A DNA stretch of 19,258 nucleotides from Treponema sp. (lineage in GTDB: Bacteria > Spirochaetota > Spirochaetia > Treponematales > Breznakiellaceae): the NCBI GenBank assembly GCA_031258265.1, contig JAIRNB010000081.1, forward strand, positions 1 to 19,258, in the 5' to 3' direction. Within the stretch, counting starts at the first letter, position 1. Every line of letters begins with the position of its first letter. The notes below the pieces were generated by a model. It did not search any database. It had not been told where the DNA came from and saw only the letters and a list, made by a program, of their open reading frames with translations. The position numbers were made by a program, and so were the translations under genes. Of the stretch, positions 14,578 to 19,258 are shown one piece after another.

Positions 14578-15711
14578 ATGAGTTTTTTTGCTATCCATCA
14601 TGAGGACCCGTCCTGTTCCGCCCGGACGGGGGAGCTGGAGCTGCCCCATGGGAAGCTTTCCACCCCGGTATTCATGCCGGTGGGGACCAATGGGACCGTT
14701 AAGGCCCTCAGCATGGAGGATCTGGAAGAAATTGGTTTTGAGATTATCCTTTCCAATACTTATCATCTTTACCTGCGCCCCGGTACGGAGGTCATAGGCG
14801 CCGCGGGGGGGCTCCACAGATTCATGGGCTGGCGGCGTAATATCCTTACCGACTCCGGGGGTTTTCAGATTTTTTCCCTGGCGCCGTTCCGCAAGATCGG
14901 GGAGGAGGGCGCGCGGTTCCGCTCGCATATAGACGGATCGGCTCATTTTCTTTCACCGGAAAAGGCGGTTGATATTCAGGCTGTGCTGGGGAGTGATATT
15001 CAGATGCAGTTGGATTACTGCACCGCCTATGGGGCAAGCCGGAAGGAGGCTGAAACGGCGCTGGATATTACGGGCCGCTGGCTTTCCCGGGCCCGTTCCC
15101 GCTGGATGGAAAAGCGGTCCCAGGGTTATGAAGGGAAACTCTTTGCCATTGTCCAGGGTAATTTCTTCAGGGATCTGCGGGAGCGGAGCGCCGCGGATTG
15201 TATTGCCGCGGATACCCCCGGCATCGCTATCGGCGGGCTTTCCGTCGGGGAACCGGCGGAGGTTTTTTTTGAATATACCGGTTTTTGTTCCGCTCTCCTC
15301 CCCAAAGATAAGCCCCGTTACATCATGGGTATTGGGACTCCCGAATATATTCTTGGGGTCATTGAGGCGGGGATCGATATGTTTGACTGTGTGGCCCCTA
15401 CCAGGGAGGGTCGTAACGGCCGGGCCTATACTTTACGGGGCGCTCTCTCGATAAAAAAGGCCGAAACAACCATGGATTTTTCACCGGTAGATGAGGAGTG
15501 TACCTGTAAAGTCTGCCGGACTTACAGCCGTTCTTATTTACGGCACCTTTTTAAATCCCGGGAGATCCTCTGTTCCATGTTGTTGAGTTACCATAATCTT
15601 TATTTTCTCCATGAATTGGTAAGAAAGGCCCGGCAGGCCATAACCGAAGACCGTTTTCTTGGTTTTAAAAGGGAATTCCTGTCCCGTTACCGGGAGGGGG
15701 CCGATGTTTAG
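14578..15711 (+). CDS. tgt: tRNA-guanine transglycosylase
   Basis: Tgt exchanges guanine 34 of GUN-anticodon tRNAs for the queuine precursor preQ1. The 377-residue product shows STPVFMPVGTNGTVKAL, NTYHLYLRPG, TDSGGFQIFSL (with the base-binding Asp) and GLSVGE. The nucleophile block MFDCVAPTREGRNG has Asp270 as the expected nucleophile. The zinc site is C308-x-C310-x2-C313 and His339, matching the family's spacing. No Shine-Dalgarno precedes the ATG; a TATATT hexamer ends five bases upstream, leaving open a leaderless transcript. The 3' end contains GGGAGG (15692-15697) and ATG 15704, which form the ancestral start of the next gene. Confidence 0.95.
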   Translation: MSFFAIHHEDPSCSARTGELELPHGKLSTPVFMPVGTNGTVKALSMEDLEEIGFEIILSNTYHLYLRPGTEVIGAAGGLHRFMGWRRNILTDSGGFQIFSLAPFRKIGEEGARFRSHIDGSAHFLSPEKAVDIQAVLGSDIQMQLDYCTAYGASRKEAETALDITGRWLSRARSRWMEKRSQGYEGKLFAIVQGNFFRDLRERSAADCIAADTPGIAIGGLSVGEPAEVFFEYTGFCSALLPKDKPRYIMGIGTPEYILGVIEAGIDMFDCVAPTREGRNGRAYTLRGALSIKKAETTMDFSPVDEECTCKVCRTYSRSYLRHLFKSREILCSMLLSYHNLYFLHELVRKARQAITEDRFLGFKREFLSRYREGADV

Positions 15712-15719
15712 TATCCCGG
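15704..15719 (+). pseudogene. Severed 5' start of the HEAT-repeat gene
   Basis: ATG 15704 overlaps the tgt stop and has GGGAGG at 15692-15697 with six-base spacing, a far better ribosome site than any start now in frame with the body at 16115 onward. Reading from it gives M-F-S-I-P and then enters the mobile element, where the frame stops at TAA (15926-15928). If the element and one copy of the 9-bp repeat (404 bases in total) are removed, the frame runs MFSIPEQTAVFFAF directly into the HEAT-repeat protein. This is an inference from the flanking duplication and frame arithmetic. Confidence 0.7.
15711..15719. repeat. Left 9-bp direct repeat GTATCCCGG (target-site duplication)
   Basis: This is identical to 16115-16123. 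The bases flanking the two copies differ on the outside, so the match is exactly nine bases. The first G is also the last base of the tgt stop codon. Confidence 0.75.
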
Positions 15720-16114
15720 CAGCGATAAGGGCGCGGCTTTGCGCTTTAGCGGAAAACCGTATCGTACAGCGAAGCGCGCATGTCTTGACCAAGCTAAAGC
15801 TTGACCGCATTGCTCAGCACAACTCGCTCCGCGCGTTGTGCCGCGCGCGCACTGCCTCAGCTAAAGCTGAGGCGCATTTTTCAACTTGGGGGCATACGGA
15901 GGCGCTATGCGGTTCCATATTAGCTTAATATACAACCTATGGTTGCTTTCTTCGCGCAAGGGATTGGAGGGGGCGCGAAGCGCGCCACCGGAGCCCCGGA
16001 GGGGCGAGGAGGCCGGAGCCCCGGAAAGCCCGGTCCGGCGCAAGGTTGTCGCGCAAGCGACAACCTTGCGCCGGATGCGCCCAAATTCTCAAGTTCAATC
16101 GTGTCTGAATACTG
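15720..16114 (-). mobile_element. MITE-like modular element, copy 2 (395 bp) with 9-bp target duplication
   Basis: This copy is homologous to 4245-4463 in inverse orientation. It begins CAGCGATAAGG and ends GAATACTG, giving CAG...CTG termini, and is flanked by GTATCCCGG on both sides. The shared outer block is 16075-16113 and the shared inverted repeat is GCTTTGC...GCGAAGC (15737-15743 and 15769-15775). At the internal positions where copy 1 has small hairpins, this copy has different ones: 16035-16074 (18-bp stem) and 15972-15986 (GGCGCG/CGCGCC). Relative to copy 1 it carries an extra 180 bases (15778-15957) bounded by GCGC. That insert holds hairpins CAAGC-TAAA-GCTTG, GCACAA/TTGTGC, CCTCAGC-TAAA-GCTGAGG, GCATA/TATGC, ATATTA/TAATAT and CAACC/GGTTG. 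There is no transposase and no convincing protein. Confidence 0.75.
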
Positions 16115-17541
16115 GTATCCCGGAACAAACTGCCGTTTTTTTTGCCTTTCGTCCCGCCGTTCCGCAGCCCCGGCGGAAATTCCTTATTCCGGTTTTCCTC
16201 TTTTGCCTTTTGACGACTCCGCTTTTTCCGGAGGAGGATCGATCCGCCGGGGAGACGGATTCCACCAGGCTTAACGTCATCCGTTACGGTACGGAGACCG
16301 AAATAGCGGCCCTTATCCAGTCGCTGCGCAATGAAAAGCTAGACACCCTTGACGATGCCCTTGTTACCCTGGCGCAAAATACCCACAACCGGGGAATCTT
16401 AAAGGGGATATTTGAATTTTTTGGCGAGCGTGGTAAATCCGGTCTTGAGGACCGGGCAATCCGGGCTATTGATGAGCGGGATTTGGAAAACAACGAGACG
16501 GTTACCGCCGCCATGGATTACCTTGGCAAGGTAAAGGCGGGAAATGCCGTAAAATCCCTGCAGAAGCTTATCGGTACTAAGGAACGGCGTTTTATGGTTC
16601 CGGCTATCCGGGCCCTGGGCAGGGCGGCGGGGCTGGATACTGAGACGGCGGACGAGACGGCGGAGTACCTCAGCGGCTATTACAGTGACGAGGACCCCCC
16701 GGATGAATACCGCCGGGAGATCATTGCCGCCATCGGCGAAACCGGTTCCGTCAAAGGTATTCCCTTTCTTATAGGGATTGCCGCCGGTACCGAAGAACGG
16801 GTTACCCTCCGTATAGCCGCCCTGGATGCCCTTTCAATAATTGGCGATGATTCGGCCCTTCCGGTGATCATCTCCGCCGTATCCGATGAGGACCCCAATG
16901 TCAGGTCCAGCGCCATTGCCGCTTTAGGACCCTTTAAGGGGGAGGAAGTAAACAGGGCTATCCTGGAAGCCTTTAGGGATTCCTACTACCGTACCCGCCT
17001 GGGGGCCGCCCAGGCCAGCAGGCGGGGGAAACTGGAGGAGGCGGTTCCCTATCTGAAATTCCGGGCCGAAAGGGACGAGGTTCCCCAGGTTCGGGATGAG
17101 GCGATCCGGGCCCTGGGCGCTATTGAAACCGCGGAGACCTATGATATTCTAAAGGCCCTTTTTGAAGACCGGCTTTCCCCCGCCCCGGTGCGGATCAGGT
17201 CCGCGGAAATGCTCGTTAACCGTGATACGGATGCCTGTGTTGAAAAACTTATTGCGGAAATGGATGACGCCAAGTCCCGAAACCAAACCGCCCTGTATAA
17301 TGGCCTGTTGAATATTGTGGGGGGGGCGCGGTCGAATAAACTTGAAGCCCTTGCCCGGCGGCTTCTTAATTCGGGGGAAATTTTAGAAAAATCTTACGCC
17401 CTGGACCTGGCGGCGAATAATAATTTTCGGGGCATGGCTGAAGATATACGGTCCCTCACGGAAAACCGGAATGCCAGCCTGGCCCGTAAAGCGCGGAATG
17501 TTTTGGGGAAGCTGGAAGAACAGGGCGGCCCCGATTCTTGA
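15907..17541 (+). CDS. HEAT-repeat protein with start displaced by a mobile element
   Basis: The body (from about 16240) is a solenoid of HEAT/PBS-lyase-like helical repeats, with recurring units such as RIAALDALSIIGDDSALPVI and VRSSAIAALG. Such proteins act as protein-binding scaffolds; no catalytic function is visible. A secretion-signal-like stretch, RRKFLIPVFLFCLLTTPLFP, lies at 16171-16230, so the ancestral protein was probably exported. The start is uncertain. ATG 15907 has GGAGG at 15898-15902 but lies inside the mobile element, adds about 69 element-encoded residues and places the signal near residue 89. ATG 16075 immediately abuts a strong hairpin, and TTG 15886 is also in frame. The ancestral start was probably ATG 15704. 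A T8 run (16136-16143) lies between start and signal. The gene may be silenced or mis-sorted. Confidence 0.75.
   Translation: MRFHISLIYNLWLLSSRKGLEGARSAPPEPRRGEEAGAPESPVRRKVVAQATTLRRMRPNSQVQSCLNTGIPEQTAVFFAFRPAVPQPRRKFLIPVFLFCLLTTPLFPEEDRSAGETDSTRLNVIRYGTETEIAALIQSLRNEKLDTLDDALVTLAQNTHNRGILKGIFEFFGERGKSGLEDRAIRAIDERDLENNETVTAAMDYLGKVKAGNAVKSLQKLIGTKERRFMVPAIRALGRAAGLDTETADETAEYLSGYYSDEDPPDEYRREIIAAIGETGSVKGIPFLIGIAAGTEERVTLRIAALDALSIIGDDSALPVIISAVSDEDPNVRSSAIAALGPFKGEEVNRAILEAFRDSYYRTRLGAAQASRRGKLEEAVPYLKFRAERDEVPQVRDEAIRALGAIETAETYDILKALFEDRLSPAPVRIRSAEMLVNRDTDACVEKLIAEMDDAKSRNQTALYNGLLNIVGGARSNKLEALARRLLNSGEILEKSYALDLAANNNFRGMAEDIRSLTENRNASLARKARNVLGKLEEQGGPDS
16035..16074. repeat. Perfect 18-bp hairpin with GCAA loop within mobile element copy 2
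   Basis: The 5' arm 16035-16052 (CCGGCGCAAGGTTGTCGC) is perfectly complementary to 16057-16074 around a GCAA loop. On the plus-strand transcript this is a GNRA tetraloop closed by C-G. The 3' arm ends one base before ATG 16075, so it would hinder initiation there. No T-tract follows. Confidence 0.85.
16115..16123. repeat. Right 9-bp direct repeat GTATCCCGG (target-site duplication)
   Basis: This matches 15711-15719 exactly and directly follows the CTG end of the element. In the reading frame of the HEAT-repeat gene it is the junction where the native coding sequence resumes. Confidence 0.75.
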
Positions 17542-17565
17542 AAGTCTTTGTAAACAGTATCTGTC

Positions 17566-17580
17566 CGCAAGCCGCTTGCG
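17566..17580. other. Hairpin between HEAT-repeat gene and aldo/keto reductase
   Basis: The arms CGCAAG and CTTGCG enclose a CCG loop in the 79-base spacer; an outer GTC/GAC pair could extend it with an internal bulge. No T-tract follows, so it is not a canonical terminator. It lies about 40 bases before the next start codon. Confidence 0.4.
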
Positions 17581-17620
17581 CTATGGACGGAAACTAATAG
17601 CTTAATTTGGAGGATAACAG

Positions 17621-18562
17621 ATGCGTTACAAGCAATTCGGAAAAGAGGGACTTCGTATTTCGGAAATCGCCATTGGAACATGGGGGGCCGGCGGACACGG
17701 CTGGGGCGGCTCGGATAAGGCGGCTTGTATTTCGGCTATTCATACCATGATCGATCTTGGGGTAAATCTTATTGATACGGCCCCGATCTATGGCAGAGGT
17801 TTGGCTGAAGAAGTGACGGCGGAGGCTGTTAAGGGTAAAAGGCAGAATCTGATCATTTCTACCAAGTGCGGGCTTAAGCTCGATGCTAAACCCGGCGAGG
17901 AAATGAAGGTGGCTACCCGGGCCGAAGTTATCAATGGCTGCGAAGCTTCCCTGCGGCGTCTCGGTACCGATTACATTGATATTCTGTTTGTCCACTGGCC
18001 TGATAATAACACCCCGGTTGAAGAAACGCTGGAGGCCATGAATTTCCTGAAGGAACAGGGGAAGATCCGCTGCATAGGGCTTTCCAATTTTTCGATACCC
18101 CAGATCGAAGACGCCCTTAAATATTCCGCCATTGAAATTATTCAGCCCCCCTATTCCATGGTGGATCAATCCGCTAAGGAGATCATGCTCTGGTGTCATA
18201 AAAAGAAGATCGCCAGTATGACTTATGCGTCCCTGGGCGCCGGTATATTGGGTGGAAAAATCCGCACCCTTACCGAATTTGGCAAGGGCGATGTCCGCGG
18301 CGGTTTCTATGATTATTTCCGGGAACCAAAATTTTCAAAGGTGATGGAACTCCTGAAGCTCATGGATACAATCGCCGAAAAACGGAATGTTCCGGTTTCG
18401 CAGGTTGCGATTAACTGGGTGGTACAGAAAGAATTTGTCCTTACCGCCCTTGTGGGGGTGCGGACCGACAGCCACGCAAAAGAAAACTGCGGGGCCGCGG
18501 ACTGGCAGTTGGATGCCGCCGAGCTGGCCCTTCTGGATGCCGAGGTGAATCGCCTTTTTTAG
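17621..18562 (+). CDS. Aldo/keto reductase
   Basis: This is a TIM-barrel NAD(P)H-dependent oxidoreductase that reduces aldehydes or ketones; the substrate is unknown. The 313-residue protein starts MRYKQFGKEGLRISEIAIGT. It has the catalytic tetrad in the expected places: Asp52 and Tyr57 in IDTAPIYG, Lys82 in STKCG, and His125 in FVHWPD. It continues with the family's IRCIGLSNFS, QPPYSMVD and VALVGVRT-like C-terminal cofactor block (ALVGVRTDSHAKENCGA). GGAGGA precedes the ATG by a normal distance. Its proximity to rhaBD, whose aldolase yields lactaldehyde, would fit a reductase role, but tgt and the HEAT-repeat gene lie between, so this is only a suggestion. Confidence 0.93.
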   Translation: MRYKQFGKEGLRISEIAIGTWGAGGHGWGGSDKAACISAIHTMIDLGVNLIDTAPIYGRGLAEEVTAEAVKGKRQNLIISTKCGLKLDAKPGEEMKVATRAEVINGCEASLRRLGTDYIDILFVHWPDNNTPVEETLEAMNFLKEQGKIRCIGLSNFSIPQIEDALKYSAIEIIQPPYSMVDQSAKEIMLWCHKKKIASMTYASLGAGILGGKIRTLTEFGKGDVRGGFYDYFREPKFSKVMELLKLMDTIAEKRNVPVSQVAINWVVQKEFVLTALVGVRTDSHAKENCGAADWQLDAAELALLDAEVNRLF

Positions 18563-18601
18563 AAGGCGGGGACCCGCGTGTAGTTTGCGAAAAAAGAATG
18601 G

Positions 18602-18641
18602 TTGGGCTTGTTTAAAAACTTCAGTTTTTGAACAAGCCCAA
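18602..18641. repeat. Dispersed palindrome family, copy c (loop TTCA), downstream of aldo/keto reductase
   Basis: An 18-bp stem with one T-G pair (5' arm 18602-18619, 3' arm 18624-18641) encloses a TTCA loop. The core matches copies at 4587-4616 and 13582-13619, and the outer arm here reads TTGGGC/GCCCAA. It lies 40 bases after the reductase stop and may serve as its transcript-end hairpin, although only a weak T-rich sequence (ATATTTATG) follows. Confidence 0.8.
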
Positions 18642-18642
18642 T

Positions 18643-18774
18643 ATTTATGCCTGCGATGCTTGTTATCTGGAGACAGCGAAAAGATTAAGATTGCCCTTAA
18701 TAGTTTTTGATATACCAATGCAAAATATTGCGGTAGATATGAACATAATTAAGATCTCCATTAGAAGATATTGA
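18643..18774 (+). pseudogene. C-terminal remnant of a PIN-domain (VapC-like) toxin
   Basis: The frame 18643-18774 has no usable start. It encodes 43 residues beginning IYACDACYLETAKRLRLPLI and continuing VFDIPMQNIAVDMNIIKI before TGA. This resembles the C-terminal third of PIN-domain ribonucleases: the Y-x-x-DAxYLxxA motif with its acidic residue, then hydrophobic-PLI-x-x-D, then an Ala helix and a final strand. The other two-thirds, including the N-terminal catalytic Asp, is missing. The upstream edge is the palindrome at 18602-18641, and base composition becomes AT-rich here, unlike its neighbours. I infer the decayed end of an acquired toxin-antitoxin gene. Confidence 0.55.
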
Positions 18775-19019
18775 AGGAATAAAAACCAATATTACAATGA
18801 ATGAAATATTGGAAGCGATAAGGCAGGGAAGGGAAGAGAGGGAATCTAAAAAAACGGCAATTATATAAAAGGCCGAGCTTGTCATTTTTACCCGATTCAA
18901 AAGTCTCGATAGTTTCATTTGGCCCGCCAAACCCTGGGATACCGTCATATAGATTTTGATATACGGAAGGGATTGGAAAGGATTTTTTTAATACCCCGGG
19001 AACCACTGTCCTGGGGACT
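18775..19019. other. AT-rich non-coding stretch, probable gene debris
   Basis: No confident gene is present. A 23-codon frame from ATG 18797 to TAA 18868 encodes a charged helical peptide (MNEILEAIRQGREERESKK) that may be the tail or the whole of a tiny antitoxin-like product, or chance. Open frames on the minus strand have no recognisable domains. Together with the PIN remnant upstream, this reads as decayed accessory DNA beyond the end of the reductase gene. Confidence 0.4.
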
Positions 19020-19258
19020 TTATGCCAGGACCTGTTCCAAATCGGCAATTAAATCATCCGCATCTTCAAGCCCAACGGATAAACGGAATATGCCGTCCCC
19101 GGCAAAGGCCCGCCAGGAATCAAGCTGTTTTTGGGTGGCGAATTTAAAGGAACTGTCAAGCAGTTCTTGTGTGTCCATGTAAAAGATAAGGGAACGGTGA
19201 TGGCCCAGGGAAACGGCGTAATGGATAATCCGCAGTTTGTCCGCCAGACGCCGGGCGG
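19020..19258 (-). CDS. PLP-dependent Cys/Met-metabolism enzyme, 3' end only
   Basis: The complementary strand is open from the window edge to TAA at 19022-19020, giving the last 78 residues. The segment reads HYAVSLGHHRSLIFYMDTQE, then (after a helix) FAGDGIFRLSVGLEDADDLI and ADLEQVLA at the end. The AVSLG and IRLSVGLED-like blocks are the C-terminal hallmarks of the trans-sulfuration family (cystathionine gamma-synthase/lyase, methionine gamma-lyase, O-acetylhomoserine sulfhydrylase). These are homotetrameric PLP enzymes acting at the gamma carbon. The member cannot be named because the PLP lysine and substrate pocket lie outside the window. The gene converges on the aldo/keto reductase, with AT-rich debris between them. 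Confidence 0.85.
   Translation of the reverse strand, partial: ARRLADKLRIIHYAVSLGHHRSLIFYMDTQELLDSSFKFATQKQLDSWRAFAGDGIFRLSVGLEDADDLIADLEQVLA

Noticed and set aside
18697..18948. 83-codon minus-strand frame in the AT-rich region
   Set aside because: It has no domain or ribosome site, and it is antisense to the PIN-like remnant, which has recognisable sequence.
18965..19018. Terminator for the minus-strand PLP enzyme
   Set aside because: A CCCCAGG/CCCGGGG stem with one mismatch exists, but on the minus strand it is followed by A bases, not T bases.

Overview
The window reads as a chromosomal segment of a GC-rich spirochete of the Treponema group, possibly a gut-associated lineage. This is an inference from protein style and from the gene order nusA-infB-rbfA-truB-ribF-rpsO-pnp-dut-lptF-lptG ... 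tgt; no rRNA or other marker is present to prove it.

Positions 44-12040 form one long plus-strand transcription/translation operon. nusA and infB handle transcription termination/antitermination and initiation. rbfA and truB mature the 30S subunit and tRNA. ribF makes FAD, but its riboflavin-kinase half looks degenerate. rpsO and pnp are the classic S15/PNPase pair, dut cleans dUTP, and lptF-lptG encode an inner-membrane permease pair. Most genes from rbfA onward overlap or nearly touch. The exception is a 409-bp gap between infB and rbfA, filled with palindromes and one copy of a small mobile element.

Positions 12041-14455 hold an L-rhamnose catabolic pair (rhaB kinase, rhaD aldolase) behind a candidate promoter and three 18-bp tandem units. 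A queuosine tRNA gene (tgt) follows, then a gene for a secreted HEAT-repeat protein, an aldo/keto reductase, and an AT-rich stretch with the C-terminal remnant of a PIN-domain (VapC-like) toxin. The far right edge holds the 3' end of a minus-strand PLP-dependent Cys/Met-metabolism enzyme.

The most notable feature is a non-coding, modular, MITE-like element present twice in opposite orientations (4245-4463 and 15720-16114). Both copies end in CAG...CTG and share conserved linker segments, but carry different palindromes at equivalent internal positions. The second copy has an extra 180-bp hairpin-rich segment and is flanked by a perfect 9-bp direct repeat, GTATCCCGG. Removing that copy plus one repeat restores an in-frame start codon with a strong Shine-Dalgarno for the HEAT-repeat gene, overlapping the tgt stop codon. 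The element has therefore apparently split that gene's start from its body. A second, unrelated palindrome family (core arm GTTCAAAAAC) occurs three times, with outer arm bases that change together.
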